Below are positions 11,344 to 21,903 of a stretch of 32,711 nt of DNA, piece by piece. The stretch spans positions 1-32,711 of the forward strand of contig DUZD01000003.1 of the NCBI GenBank assembly GCA_013349695.1, in the 5' to 3' direction. The position numbers and the translations under genes are program-made. Numbering within the stretch: position 1 is the first letter of the stretch; every line of letters starts with the position of its first letter. The stretch comes from Rhodospirillaceae bacterium (GTDB taxonomy: Bacteria; Pseudomonadota; Alphaproteobacteria; Rhodospirillales; 2-02-FULL-58-16). The notes under the pieces were generated by a model. The model made no database searches. It saw only the letters and a program-made list of their open reading frames with translations, and was not told the DNA's origin.

Positions 11344-12607
11344 CGAAGCCATCCTCGAACGCCTCACTCGGCTTCATCCCAAACTGATCGATCTCTCGCT
11401 TGGGCGCATCGAGACCCTGCTTGGAAGATTGGGCCATCCGCAAAGGCGGCTTCCCGCCGTCGTCCATGTCGCCGGAACCAACGGCAAGGGCTCGGTGATC
11501 GCTTTCCTGCGCGCCTTCCTGGAAGCGGCCGGCCACCGCGTTCATGTCTATACCTCGCCGCATCTGGTCCGCTTCAACGAGCGGATCAGGCTCGCCGGCG
11601 AACTGATTTCGGATACCGAATTGATAACCATGTTGGAGGAATGCGAGACGGCCAATGGCGGCGATCCCATCACCTTTTTCGAGATCACCACGGCGGCGGC
11701 GTTCCTGGCTTTTTCCCGCCACCCGGCCGACCTGTTGTTGCTGGAAACGGGCCTTGGCGGGCGGCTGGATGCGACAAGCGTGGTCGAACGGCCGGCACTG
11801 ACGGTGCTCACCCCCATCTCGTTGGATCACCAGCAGTACCTGGGCGACAGGCTGGAGAAAATCGCCGGCGAGAAAGCCGGTATCCTGAAAGCCGGCGTCG
11901 CCTGCGTTGTCGCCAGCCAGCAACGAAAGGTAGAAAAAGTTATCGCCCGGCGGGCGGCGGATCAAGGCGCGCCGTTGATCCGGGAAGGCAAGGAGTGGTT
12001 CGTCCGCGGCGGCGTGGTTTTCTCGGGCGGCGGAAAGACGCGGCGTCTGCCGCCGCCGCCGCTGGCCGGGGCGCATCAAGTCCGCAACGCCGGGCTGGCG
12101 GTGGCCTGCCTAGACCAACTCGGGGATTTCGCCGTCGCCGATGCCGCCATCGCCCTTGGAATGAAAGCGGTGCAATGGCCGGCCCGGTTGCAACGGCTTG
12201 CCGGCGGCCCACTTGTCGATATTCTGCCCGATGGCTGGGAGCTTTGGCTGGATGGCGGGCACAACGCGGCGGCCGCCCGCGCCCTCGCCCGGCAAGCGCG
12301 GCGCTGGCGGGAGCGGCCCTTGCACTTGATTTTCGGCATGCTGCGAACCAAGGATCCGCTGGCATTTCTTCAGCCTCTGGCGGGGAAAGTAAACGCCCTT
12401 CGCGCCGTCGCCATCCCCGGCGGGGAGAGCAGCCTGAGCGCCGAGGAAACGGCCGCCGCGGCGGCAAGGCTCGGCATCGACGCCGCCGCCGCGGTAGAGA
12501 TCGGCGCCGCCCTGCAAAGCCTTGTCGATCATTTTCCCAGCCCCGCCCGGGTGCTGATCTGCGGGTCCTTGTATCTGGCCGGCGAGGTGCTGAGGGAGAA
12601 CGGATAG
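11252..12607 (+). CDS. folC: Bifunctional folylpolyglutamate synthase/dihydrofolate synthase
   Basis: [78 protein letters not shown] start overlaps accD; the true start may lie nearer 11340 at a non-ATG codon. Confidence 0.93.
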   Translation: MSPPFPPPPKRPPPIRPPPRTTQPRTVQLSSEAILERLTRLHPKLIDLSLGRIETLLGRLGHPQRRLPAVVHVAGTNGKGSVIAFLRAFLEAAGHRVHVYTSPHLVRFNERIRLAGELISDTELITMLEECETANGGDPITFFEITTAAAFLAFSRHPADLLLLETGLGGRLDATSVVERPALTVLTPISLDHQQYLGDRLEKIAGEKAGILKAGVACVVASQQRKVEKVIARRAADQGAPLIREGKEWFVRGGVVFSGGGKTRRLPPPPLAGAHQVRNAGLAVACLDQLGDFAVADAAIALGMKAVQWPARLQRLAGGPLVDILPDGWELWLDGGHNAAAARALARQARRWRERPLHLIFGMLRTKDPLAFLQPLAGKVNALRAVAIPGGESSLSAEETAAAAARLGIDAAAAVEIGAALQSLVDHFPSPARVLICGSLYLAGEVLRENG

Positions 12608-12636
12608 AGCGTTTGCGGCTTTTTGCATGAAATGAA

Positions 12637-12659
12637 AACCCCGCCGGGTGGCGGGGGTT
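12637..12659 (-). terminator. Intrinsic terminator for trxA between convergent folC and trxA
   Basis: On minus strand: CCCCGCC-ACCC-GGCGGGG followed by TTTT. Confidence 0.8.
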
Positions 12660-12691
12660 CGTTTCCGGTGGCGGAGATTGCAAGCTCCGGA

Positions 12692-13009
12692 TCAGATCAC
12701 CGATTCAATCCATTCGGCCATCTTGTTTTTGGGCAAGGCGCCGATCTTGGTGGCGGCGACCTCGCCATCCTTGAACAGAATCAGGGTCGGAATTCCGCGA
12801 ACGCCGTACTTGGACGGAGTTATCGGGTTTTCGTCGATGTTGATCTTGGCGACGGTGACCTTGTCGCCCAACTCCGAGGCCAACTCCTCGAGTACGGGAG
12901 CGATTTGTTTGCAGGGTCCACACCACTCCGCCCAGAAATCGACGATGACTGGCATCGAAGACTTGAGAACCTCGGAATCGAAGGTCTCATCGGTAACCTG
13001 TTTCGGCAT
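12692..13009 (-). CDS. trxA: Thioredoxin
   Basis: [42 protein letters not shown]. Confidence 0.96.
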   Translation of the reverse strand: MPKQVTDETFDSEVLKSSMPVIVDFWAEWCGPCKQIAPVLEELASELGDKVTVAKINIDENPITPSKYGVRGIPTLILFKDGEVAATKIGALPKNKMAEWIESVI

Positions 13010-13113
13010 TAACTCTTTCCTATCAATATGTTAACTTAAAATACGTGGAATTTTCCTTGACTGGATCGCCGCCCCATGCACGGACTTGAACTTAGGCAGG
13101 CGCCGGCCTTGCG

Positions 13114-16100
13114 TCAAGGCGCATACCGGTCCAAAAGGGGCTCGGGCAGGGCCATCAAGTCGGCGTTGGCGGTCCACAGCAGGAGGCACCGCACCGGCCG
13201 GTCCGGATAAATGCGCCGAAGCGCCGCGCGGTAGGCGGCCATCTGCGCGAGGTAGATGGCGGGAACCTCGTCAACGGCGGCCGGCGGCAATCGGTTGGTT
13301 TTGTAGTCGATGACGCTGACGGCCCTGTCGGTGACCAGCAAACGGTCGATTTGCGCCGAGATGACGGTGCCCGAGACGTCGCCGATCAAAGACACTTCGG
13401 CCCGGCTGCCCGGTCCGAAAAGGGCGGCGAAATCGGCATGCCCAAGGATGGCCAGGACCTCGGCGGCGATTTCCGCCTGTTCCTCCAGCGAAAGATCGTG
13501 GGCGGGGCGGGCCAGATAGGTCCGCGCCGCCTCGAAACGGAAATCGCCGGACACATCCGGCAGGCACTGCAACAACCGATGGGTAAGGCGTCCACGTTTG
13601 AACTTGGCTCCGCCGTCGTCCGAGAAGGGGGAGATCACCGGCGGTTCCTCTTTTAGCGGCGCCGACGGGGTCAGGGGTCGCGGCGGTTCGGCCTCTGGCG
13701 GTGCCGGTTGCCGCGCCCAGGCGGGCAACGCGCTCGCCGCCGCCGCCGTTTCCGCCATCGGCGAGCTTTGATCCGGCGGCGCCGTTTGCTCGTCCCTCAG
13801 GCGCCAGCCGGTTTCGCCGCTATCCGATAAGAAGGTTTCGACGTCGTTGGGGTTGGCGGCGGCGATGGCGGTTTCGAGCAAGTCGTACCAGCAACCCGGA
13901 CCGCGGCGCCGCTTGCCATCCCAGCCGCAGATGTAAAGGCGGTCCTTGGCGCGGGTCATGGCGACGTAAAGCAGGCGGTGGTATTCCCCGACGACGCGGC
14001 GGCGGGCTTCCTCGCGCAGGCGCCTGCATTGGGCTTCCTCGTTTTCCTTGCGTACCGGCCACAACAGGTAAGAGTCCGCCCCTTTTCCCCACAGTAACCG
14101 GGGGTCGAGCCTGGAGTCGGGCACGGTGCGGGTGTCGGGCAGGAAAACGATGTTGGACTGCAGGCCCTTGGCGCCGTGGACGGTCATCACCCGCACTTCG
14201 CCGCGCCCGTGCTCGAGGTCGCGCTTGATTACGGTCTCGCCGGCGGCGAGCCAGTGCAAGAACCCCTGCAACGAGGCGACGTGTTGGCGTTCGAAGTCCA
14301 GGGCCAGGGCGAGGAACTCGTCAATTGGGTCTTCGGCGTCGGGTCCCAGCCGCGCCAAAAGCCGTTGGCGGCCACCGCCACGGCCCAACAGGTCGGAGAA
14401 AAATTCGAAAGGCGGGGTGAAATCCGCCATCTCCAGCATCGCCGCCAGTTTTCCGCAAGCGGTGTCGTAAAGGGGGCGTTGGTCCCGGTTTTTTTTCAGC
14501 TCCATCCACAGGCTTCCAGCGCGGCCGTATGCGAGATCGAACAAGGCCTCGTCGTCGAAACCGAAAAAAGGGCTTTTCAGGACGACGGCTAAGTTCAAAT
14601 CGTCCTCCGGCAGCAGCGCGAACTGGCCGAGCGCCACCAGGTCCATCACCGCCAATTGTCCGGTCAGGACCATGCGGTCGCTGCCGGCGACGGGAATGCG
14701 GCGTTGCTTGAGGCAACTGACCATTTGCTCGGCGAACCGGCCGCGGGTGCGGACCAGGATCATGATGTCGCCCGGACGGATCGGCCGCCCCGTCGATTCC
14801 AGGATCTCTTCATTTTGCAGCCATCCCTCGATGCGCCTGGCGATGCGGTTGGCCAGCCGGGCCGGCGGGCTGGCGGCGGGCATTTGGTCGAGGGGCGCGT
14901 CCCACGGATCGGCGGCGGGATCTTCTTCGGGCTTAAGCGTCGGCCACAGCTCGACCAAGCCGGCCTGGCCGTCCCGCGCCGAAAGATGGCGGATCTGAGC
15001 CTCGCCGGAGGACATGCCGTCGCGGGCCTCCGCCGTCTCGAACACTCGGTCGACGAAATTAAGCACCGTCCAAGTGGAACGGTAGGAAAGCGTCAAATCG
15101 ACCGGCCGCCACTTGCCGCCGGCATCCCCGACCCGATCGGCGAAATGGGCGCGCATACGGTCGAATTCGTCCGGATCGGCGCCCTGGAAGCTGAAAATGG
15201 ACTGCTTTTCGTCGCCGACGGCAAAGACCGTGCGTGGACCTTCCCTGCTTCCCTCGCCGGCGAAAAACTCCCCGGCGATGGCGGCGATGACCTGCCATTG
15301 TTCGGGGCTGGTATCCTGGGCTTCGTCGACAAGTATGTGATCGATGCCGCCGTCGAGCTTGTAATGCACCCAGGAGGCGCCGCCCTCGGCGGCGAGGAGA
15401 TCCCGGGCCTTGGCGATCAGGTCGTCGTAATCTAGAAGGGCGCGGTCTTCCTTCATGGATTCGTACGAATCGAGAAGGGCGGCGCCCAGATGCAGCAAGG
15501 CGTCGGTCGAGCAGGCGACCTCCAGCGCCTTCAGCCTGTCCTTGACCGCCAGCACTCGCGCTTGTTCGTCAAGGAGGATGCCGAGCGCCCCTGGATCGGC
15601 GGTCTTGGCGGCTTTGGTGATCAGGTTTTTCTCGGCGCAAGGGCCGCCGTCCGTTTTTTTGATGAAAACCGGGGCGTAAGCCTCGAGGAACCCTGCGGCC
15701 CGTTGTAGCGCTCCGCCATCGAGCCAGGCGCGGATGGCGGCGGCCCGCTCCCGGTCTTTCGCCGTTCCGTGATCCAGCGCCGCCGAGGCGCGGCGAAGGT
15801 CCTCGTCATGGCCAGCCGCCGCGGCGGCGGCGAGGACCGTTTCCCTGCTGTCGTCCGGGTCCAAGCCGAGGGCGGCGCGCGCCGCCCGGAGCAGTCCCGC
15901 GCGGCCGCCGTGCTGGCGCAAAAGACCGCGCAGGCGGCCGCGGTTGGCGTCCAGTTCCCGCATCAGATCGGCGAACCCGTTTTCGTCCACCTGCCCGGCC
16001 AGATGCTCCAACGCCGCGCCGAGGCGATGGCTGTCGCCGTCGAAAGACCGGGCCAGCACCCGGTCCCTCACCTCAATGCGAAGTTCCGCCGCCGTGCGCT

Positions 16101-16578
16101 CGTCGATGACCGAGAAATGAGGCGCGACGCCGGCCTCCAGGGGGAAGCGGGCAAGCAGGGATTCGCAAAACGAGTGGATGGTGCGGATGCCGAGCCCGCC
16201 GGGCGTTTCCAGGGTTTCGGCGAATAGGCGCCGAGCCTTGGCGAGGGTTTCGCCGCCAGGATGCCGGGCCAGCAGTCGGCGCAACGTTTCGGCAAGTTCG
16301 CCCTCGGCCATCACCGCCCAATCGCCCAACTGGCTGCTCAAACGGTTGGCCATCTCCGCCGCCGCCGCCTTGGTGAACGTCAGGCAAAGGATTCGTTCCG
16401 CCTTCGTGCCCGCCAACAGCAGCCGCGAGATACGGTCGATCAGCACGCGGGTCTTGCCGGTTCCGGCGTTGGCCGAGACCCATGCCGAATGCGTCGGGTC
16501 GGCGGCGGTCATCTGCCCATGCGGGACCCGGTGGTTTTGGGCGCCGTTCACTTCCCTTCTCCGATTGCCGCCGCCCAT
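13114..16578 (-). CDS. addA: Double-strand break repair helicase AddA
   Basis: SAWVSANAGTGKTRVLIDRISRLLLAGTKAERILCLTFTKAAAAEM; HILVDEAQDTSPEQW; VMTVHGAKGLQ; C-terminal nuclease motif VSVIDYKTNRLP. True start may be MTAADPTHS (16512). Confidence 0.94.
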   Translation of the reverse strand: MGGGNRRREVNGAQNHRVPHGQMTAADPTHSAWVSANAGTGKTRVLIDRISRLLLAGTKAERILCLTFTKAAAAEMANRLSSQLGDWAVMAEGELAETLRRLLARHPGGETLAKARRLFAETLETPGGLGIRTIHSFCESLLARFPLEAGVAPHFSVIDERTAAELRIEVRDRVLARSFDGDSHRLGAALEHLAGQVDENGFADLMRELDANRGRLRGLLRQHGGRAGLLRAARAALGLDPDDSRETVLAAAAAAGHDEDLRRASAALDHGTAKDRERAAAIRAWLDGGALQRAAGFLEAYAPVFIKKTDGGPCAEKNLITKAAKTADPGALGILLDEQARVLAVKDRLKALEVACSTDALLHLGAALLDSYESMKEDRALLDYDDLIAKARDLLAAEGGASWVHYKLDGGIDHILVDEAQDTSPEQWQVIAAIAGEFFAGEGSREGPRTVFAVGDEKQSIFSFQGADPDEFDRMRAHFADRVGDAGGKWRPVDLTLSYRSTWTVLNFVDRVFETAEARDGMSSGEAQIRHLSARDGQAGLVELWPTLKPEEDPAADPWDAPLDQMPAASPPARLANRIARRIEGWLQNEEILESTGRPIRPGDIMILVRTRGRFAEQMVSCLKQRRIPVAGSDRMVLTGQLAVMDLVALGQFALLPEDDLNLAVVLKSPFFGFDDEALFDLAYGRAGSLWMELKKNRDQRPLYDTACGKLAAMLEMADFTPPFEFFSDLLGRGGGRQRLLARLGPDAEDPIDEFLALALDFERQHVASLQGFLHWLAAGETVIKRDLEHGRGEVRVMTVHGAKGLQSNIVFLPDTRTVPDSRLDPRLLWGKGADSYLLWPVRKENEEAQCRRLREEARRRVVGEYHRLLYVAMTRAKDRLYICGWDGKRRRGPGCWYDLLETAIAAANPNDVETFLSDSGETGWRLRDEQTAPPDQSSPMAETAAAASALPAWARQPAPPEAEPPRPLTPSAPLKEEPPVISPFSDDGGAKFKRGRLTHRLLQCLPDVSGDFRFEAARTYLARPAHDLSLEEQAEIAAEVLAILGHADFAALFGPGSRAEVSLIGDVSGTVISAQIDRLLVTDRAVSVIDYKTNRLPPAAVDEVPAIYLAQMAAYRAALRRIYPDRPVRCLLLWTANADLMALPEPLLDRYAP

Positions 16579-19505
16579 TCCTTGACCCGGGCGAGATGGT
16601 CGTAATCGCCGTATTGGCTTTCGAACATCGGAACCGGCCGCGACCGGTAAGGCATCTCGGGTTCATCGAAGGCGGCAATGCGTTTTAGCAGTCCGCTAAT
16701 GGCCTTGTCGGCGGCCTCGGCGGCGTCCAGTTTGAGTACCTTCATCTCACCCGCCGGCCGGCCGCCCGACAGGCGCAAATAAATGAGTTGGTCGATTTTT
16801 TCGCCGCCGATGCCCTCGAAACCGCCATCTCCGGCTATCGCCGCCTCCAGAGGCAGCTGCGGCGCCAAGCCGCATTCCACCTGCGGCGACGTCGGTGTTT
16901 GTCCGGTCTTGTAGTCGATGATTGCCAAACCGCCGCCGCTCAGGCGGTCGATGCGGTCGGCACGGGCGGTGAGGGTGAAATCTCCCGCCGGGCCGGCCAG
17001 CGCGAGCCGGCCGTTGACCTCGGTGGCGGCGGTCATTTGTCCCCCGCCGCGGCGGCCGCGTTCGAAGTCGACGAACCAATGGGCGATGCGTTTAAACCTG
17101 GGCCACCAAAAAGCGCGCACGCCGGGACGGTCCAGGTGTTCCTCGAATACCTGCCGGCCGATGGCGATCAGTTCGCCGGCCGGGTCGGCGGGAAGCTCTC
17201 CGGGATGGGCGGCGATGAAGCGCTCCAAGGCCTTGTGGATAACACTGCCCCTTTCGGCGGCGCCGGGGTCGGCGTCGAGGGGATCGAGCGGCCGCAGGCC
17301 AAGGATACGTTCGGCGTAGATGGCGTAGGGATCGCGGACCCAGGTTTCGACGCGGCTGACGGACAACTGGCGGGGACGGGCGGCGACCGGCGGCGTCGGG
17401 GCCGGCGGCGGGATCGCGCCCGGTTTTTCGGAGGCATCCAGCCTGGACACCCATTGCAGCCATTCGAGGTCCGGCTTGAGGGCGTTTTCCAATCCTGAGC
17501 CGCGGAGCTGTGTTTGCAGCCTGAGGAGCCAGCGCGACGGCACCGTCGGCGTGCCCTCGACGCGGGTGGCGCGGGTCAGCACCACGTTCGGGGCGCAAAA
17601 AGCCTGGGCGAAGTCGTGGGCGGCGAGGCCGACGCGCCGTTCCGGCGGCGGCAGGCCGAAGGCCTTCAGCATGGGCCGGCTCATCCACGGATTGGCGGTC
17701 GCCTCGGGCGGCCAAGTGCCCTCGTTGAGGCCGCCCAGGATGAGGGTATCGGCTTGTTGCAGCCGCGCCTCCAGCAGTCCCCAAATGTGCAGCCGGGGAT
17801 GCCGGCCGTAACGAGGCCTGACGACCCGTCCGGCCATCAACGAATCGAGCAACGCCGGATACTGGCCGCCCTCGATGCGGGCAAGAACGCCGCCGGCTTC
17901 GTTCAATTCGGCGACGAAGGCGGCGGCGGCTTCACCGGCCTCTCCGGCCCAAAGCCGTTCGCCGCCGTCCGCTACGTCCGAAGCCGCCATTGCCTCGGCC
18001 ATTTCCACATGCAGCCGCAAAAGATCGTCGAAGGGGACGCTTTTGCGTTTCATCGCTTTCGCCAGGGGGGCCACGGCGGCGCCAAGTGTTTTGAGGAAAC
18101 CCTTCAGTTCCTTGCGCTCTTTGGGTCTTAGCGCGGCGCCAAGTCCTTTGATTCCCGCCGCTGGACGCGGCCCGCGCAAGGCGGCGATTTCCAGGCGGCG
18201 AACCTGGGCGCGGAAAAGAGCGGGGTTTCGGCCGGCCGCCGCCAGGGGGTGTTTGCAGGCGCCAAGCAGGGCCACCGGCGCCAGGTTTTCGGCGGCCATG
18301 CGGGCGGTGAGCCGGAGGAAAGCTCCCGGCGGCGTCCGCGCCAGGGGACGGCCGGCGGAATCGTCGACCTCCACCCGCCAGCGCCTGAGCTCGGCGGCGA
18401 CCCGCCGGGCCAGACCCCGGTCCGGTGTCACCAAGGCGGCGGTCCGGGTCTCCTTTTCGAGGACCCGGCGCATGATCAAGGCGATGACCGCGGCTTCTTC
18501 CCGCGGGCCGGGGCAGTCGATATGAGTGACGCCGGCCAGGGCGTTTTCGTCCATGCGCTTCGCCGGTTGCCGACAAACGGCGGCGGGTTCCACGGCGCCG
18601 TAAATCAACGCTTGGCGCGCCGGTGCCGTCGCCGCGATGCCGGCGGCCGGCCATTCCTTCACTTGCCCGGGAGTGACGCCGAGATGCCGCAACAAACTGG
18701 CCAAGCCATACTGGGGATGGGACGGCTCCAGAACCTCCCAGGCATCGGGCGAGGCCCGCCGGTAGAGGCCGGGCAGAACCACGCATCCTCTTGGCAGGTG
18801 GGCGACGACCTTCAGGAGGTCGGCGGTGGCGGGAATGGAACCGGTGGAGCCGGCGGCGATGACGGGACCGGCGGGAGGCTGGTTTGCCCAAGCTTCCGCC
18901 TGCCCCCGCAGAAGCAAATCGCGGCGGGTCGCCGGGTCGACGGAACCCTCCCGCTCCAGGATGGCGGGCCAGTTGTCGGTGACAATCTTGAGGAAATCCA
19001 GTGTCACTTGCCAGTGAACGGCGAAGTCGCCGGAAACCAGGCCCTCGAGCCCGTCGAAGCCGAGGCGCTCGGTATGGACCTGGTCGACAAGCCGCGCCAG
19101 TTCACCGGCCAGCCGCGCCGCCTGGTCCGGTGTCGTTTGCCCTTTATCCTTGGCCAGGATCAGCCTGGTCAGCAACAGCAGCCGTTTGAGACCGGAAACG
19201 GCCGGTTTTGCTTCGATGCCGCCGCCGTTCATTGCCGTTTCCCGCCAGCTTGCGAAAGCCAGTTCCTCTTCGTCGATATCGCCCAGCGGCGTCAGCCTCG
19301 GCAAAAGCAGCGGCCGCCCGCCGGAAAGGCGCAGGAAAGCCTCGCGCAGGGCACGGCAGGCGCGCCGGGTCGGTAACAGCACCGTCACAGTGGCCGCGGC
19401 ACTCGCCTCGCCGCCGGTTTTGGCCAAAATTCCCGCCGCCAGGGCGTCAACGAAAGGAATCCCGGCGCCGATGTTGTAAACTTCGGGTGGAGTCCTGTCG
19501 TTCAT
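16548..19505 (-). CDS. addB: Double-strand break repair protein AddB
   Basis: TVLLPTRRACRALREAFL; LILGGLNEGTWPPEATANPWMSRPM; C-terminal GGLAIIDYKTGQTP nuclease motif; start MNDRTPPEVYN overlaps the upstream stop. Confidence 0.93.
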   Translation of the reverse strand: MNDRTPPEVYNIGAGIPFVDALAAGILAKTGGEASAAATVTVLLPTRRACRALREAFLRLSGGRPLLLPRLTPLGDIDEEELAFASWRETAMNGGGIEAKPAVSGLKRLLLLTRLILAKDKGQTTPDQAARLAGELARLVDQVHTERLGFDGLEGLVSGDFAVHWQVTLDFLKIVTDNWPAILEREGSVDPATRRDLLLRGQAEAWANQPPAGPVIAAGSTGSIPATADLLKVVAHLPRGCVVLPGLYRRASPDAWEVLEPSHPQYGLASLLRHLGVTPGQVKEWPAAGIAATAPARQALIYGAVEPAAVCRQPAKRMDENALAGVTHIDCPGPREEAAVIALIMRRVLEKETRTAALVTPDRGLARRVAAELRRWRVEVDDSAGRPLARTPPGAFLRLTARMAAENLAPVALLGACKHPLAAAGRNPALFRAQVRRLEIAALRGPRPAAGIKGLGAALRPKERKELKGFLKTLGAAVAPLAKAMKRKSVPFDDLLRLHVEMAEAMAASDVADGGERLWAGEAGEAAAAFVAELNEAGGVLARIEGGQYPALLDSLMAGRVVRPRYGRHPRLHIWGLLEARLQQADTLILGGLNEGTWPPEATANPWMSRPMLKAFGLPPPERRVGLAAHDFAQAFCAPNVVLTRATRVEGTPTVPSRWLLRLQTQLRGSGLENALKPDLEWLQWVSRLDASEKPGAIPPPAPTPPVAARPRQLSVSRVETWVRDPYAIYAERILGLRPLDPLDADPGAAERGSVIHKALERFIAAHPGELPADPAGELIAIGRQVFEEHLDRPGVRAFWWPRFKRIAHWFVDFERGRRGGGQMTAATEVNGRLALAGPAGDFTLTARADRIDRLSGGGLAIIDYKTGQTPTSPQVECGLAPQLPLEAAIAGDGGFEGIGGEKIDQLIYLRLSGGRPAGEMKVLKLDAAEAADKAISGLLKRIAAFDEPEMPYRSRPVPMFESQYGDYDHLARVKEWAAAIGEGK

Positions 19506-20302
19506 CGGCGTCTGTTTCCGGCGTAGCGGACCCGGATGTAGGCTTCGGCTTCGGCTAGACCTTCCGGGGTGCCGATATTGAACCATTCCCCGTCATGGAT
19601 GATGCCGTGGAGCCTTTCCGCCTCGATGGCCCGATCGTAAAGCAGGTTGAGGGAAAAGGCGCCCTCCGGCGCCTCGTTGAACAGCCGTGGATGGAGGATT
19701 TGCAGGCCGGTAAACAGAAAAGGCGAGACCTCGGATTCGGCGCGGCGGGCGAGCAGCCCCGCCGGATCGACGCAGAAATCCCCCCGACCCTGGTAGCCGT
19801 ATGCGTCCACCGTCGAATGGAGCAGCAGCAAGGCGTCCATGCGTCGATGGTCCCAGCCGGCGGCCATGCGGGCGAGCGTGCTTTGCGTGCCGTTCAGCCA
19901 CAAGATGTCGGCGTTGACGGCGTAGAACGGCTCCGCGCCCAAGAGAGGCAGGGCCTTGGCTACGCCGCCCCCGGTATCGAGAAGCTCGTCCTCGGATGAA
20001 AACAAGAGCTCCGGGCGGCGGCCTTTCCTTGGCCGGCGCTGGCGTCTTCCCAAATGCTGCTCGATCAGGTGGCCCAGGTGATGGAGATTGAACACCACCG
20101 TTTCCACGCTCGCTTCCTCCAGGCGGTCAAGGGTCCAGTCGAGCAAGGCCTTTTCCCCCACCTTGACCAGCGGTTTCGGCAGGCGGTGAGTGATTGGACG
20201 CATGCGCTTACCGAGTCCGGCGGCCAGCACCATCGCCCGGCGCGGGGCACCGGCGGCGCTGTCTCCGGCCGGGCGCTTGCCGGGGCTTGTTTTTCTTGTC
20301 AT
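19502..20302 (-). CDS. murU: Nucleotidyltransferase, MurU-like (N-acetylmuramate-1-P uridylyltransferase)
   Basis: RRAMVLAAGLGKRMRPITHRLPKPLVKVGEKALLDWTLDRL; NADILW; IHDGEWFNIGTPEGLAEAE; adjacent to an AmgK-like kinase. Confidence 0.8.
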   Translation of the reverse strand: MTRKTSPGKRPAGDSAAGAPRRAMVLAAGLGKRMRPITHRLPKPLVKVGEKALLDWTLDRLEEASVETVVFNLHHLGHLIEQHLGRRQRRPRKGRRPELLFSSEDELLDTGGGVAKALPLLGAEPFYAVNADILWLNGTQSTLARMAAGWDHRRMDALLLLHSTVDAYGYQGRGDFCVDPAGLLARRAESEVSPFLFTGLQILHPRLFNEAPEGAFSLNLLYDRAIEAERLHGIIHDGEWFNIGTPEGLAEAEAYIRVRYAGNRRR

Positions 20303-21306
20303 TGGACCGTTTCCTCGCGGGGCAGGGCTCTCATCTCTTGCGGAACGTGTTTTTCGAACCAAGCGGCGACGGGGGCGAGGAACGGGTGTTCGAGGGACCG
20401 CGCCAACAGCCGCCACACCCTGGGAATATGAACAAGATAGCCGGACTTGCCGTCGCGGACCGATAGGCGGGTGAAAATACCGATCACTTTCGCATGTCTC
20501 TGGGCGCCAAGAATGGCGTAAACGGTCTCGAAGGCTTGCCGGTCCCGGTCGGGGAAAGCGGCATGGTAGCGGTCCAGCATCGTCCTCGCCAGTCTATCGT
20601 CGATGTCCCGGCGGGCGTCCTCCAGGAGAGACATAAGGTCGTAAGCGGCGGCTCCCGCCACCGCGTCCTGAAAATCCAAAAGACCGCAGGCCTTGATACC
20701 GGGCCTATCCGGCAGCCAGATCAGATTGTCGACATGATAATCTCTCAGCACCAGGGTCCGGGGCTGGGCGTGGACGAGGGGGAAAAGGCCGAGCCAGGCG
20801 TCGATGTAGCTTTGCCGGACGGGCTCGGGCGTCACCGTCCCCGTCGCCCGTGGCAGGTACCAATCGGTGAGCCAAGCGGCCTCGCAAAGAAGCGTTTCGT
20901 CGTCGTAGGCGGGGAGGCCGGACGGCACCGCCGCCGGCCGGCCGTGCAGGCCGATCAGCAGGTCGACGGCGAGGGCGTAAAGGGTTTCCTCGTCGCCGCC
21001 GGCGGCGAGCAAGGAGGTATAGGTGTCGTCGCCCAGGTCTTCGAGCAGCAGCAGGCCGGCCGTTTCATCGAAGGCGAGGATAGCGGGCGCGCTCAATCCC
21101 AGTCTTAGCAAATGACGGGCCACGGCGACGAAGGGGCGGACGTTCTCTCGCGGCGGCGGCGCGTCCATCAACACCGCCCGCCGCCGGCCATCGCGCAAAC
21201 GATAATAGCGGCGAAACGAAGCGTCCCCCGCCAAAGTCGAACGTTCCGCCTCGTCCCAGCAGGCGCGCTTGAGGAATGCGTCGATCGACGCGGCGCGATC
21301 AGACAT
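20299..21306 (-). CDS. amgK: Aminoglycoside-phosphotransferase-fold sugar kinase, AmgK-like
   Basis: LAGDASFRRYYRLRDGRRRAVLMDAPP; LVLRDYHVDNLIWLPDRPG (catalytic loop); CGLLDFQDAVAGAAAYDLMSLLEDAR. Confidence 0.8.
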   Translation of the reverse strand: MSDRAASIDAFLKRACWDEAERSTLAGDASFRRYYRLRDGRRRAVLMDAPPPRENVRPFVAVARHLLRLGLSAPAILAFDETAGLLLLEDLGDDTYTSLLAAGGDEETLYALAVDLLIGLHGRPAAVPSGLPAYDDETLLCEAAWLTDWYLPRATGTVTPEPVRQSYIDAWLGLFPLVHAQPRTLVLRDYHVDNLIWLPDRPGIKACGLLDFQDAVAGAAAYDLMSLLEDARRDIDDRLARTMLDRYHAAFPDRDRQAFETVYAILGAQRHAKVIGIFTRLSVRDGKSGYLVHIPRVWRLLARSLEHPFLAPVAAWFEKHVPQEMRALPREETVQ

Positions 21307-21790
21307 CGATGTCCGCTTCCTTCAGCCACCTCGCCCAGTTGCCGCGGCCGGTGAGCGTCGCCCGGCGGCTATTGGCGTCGCCGCCGTGCGCCAGCGACAG
21401 CCAACAATGGTCGCCGGGCAGGAGCCGGCCCAGCCGTTCCGGCCATTCGATCAGCGAAATGCCGCCCGCGAAGGCCTCCTCGATTCCCAGCTCGAAAGCC
21501 TCGTCCGGCCCGGCCAAGCGGAACAGGTCGAAGTGATGGACGGTGACCCAGTCCAGATCATAGGCCTGGACCAAAGTGAACGTCGGGCTGGGGATTTCCT
21601 CGGGGTTTGGCGCCAGCGCGTTGATGAAAGCGCGGGCGAAGACGGTCTTGCCGGCGCCGAGCTCGCCGGCCAGCGCGAAAACGTCGCCGGCCCGCGCCAG
21701 CCTGGCCAAGGCTCCGGCGAGGGCGGCCGTCGCCGCCTCCGAGGCCAGGCCGATGACGACGGAATGGTCCGTTGATTGGGCCTCGGGCAT
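21299..21790 (-). CDS. tsaE: tRNA threonylcarbamoyladenosine biosynthesis ATPase TsaE
   Basis: VFALAGELGAGKTVFARAFINAL; SPTFTLVQAYDL; VHHFDLFRL; SLIEWPERLG. Confidence 0.93.
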   Translation of the reverse strand: MPEAQSTDHSVVIGLASEAATAALAGALARLARAGDVFALAGELGAGKTVFARAFINALAPNPEEIPSPTFTLVQAYDLDWVTVHHFDLFRLAGPDEAFELGIEEAFAGGISLIEWPERLGRLLPGDHCWLSLAHGGDANSRRATLTGRGNWARWLKEADIDV

Positions 21791-21903
21791 GTCCCGTCTT
21801 TCCATCGGCTCGCAAACAGGCCACAATGTGGGGGCGTACGACAGTCGTTCGCCAAGCTGCTGAACAGCACGCCAATAATAACCCCGCGGGTCGGCGAGTT
21901 TCC

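Noticed and set aside
9766-11367. 533-aa minus-strand ORF
   Set aside because: Antisense to trpA/accD; translation is Gly/Asp/His-rich and non-protein-like.
18249-19376. 375-aa plus-strand ORF antisense to addB
   Set aside because: AddB is well supported; this is an antisense shadow frame.
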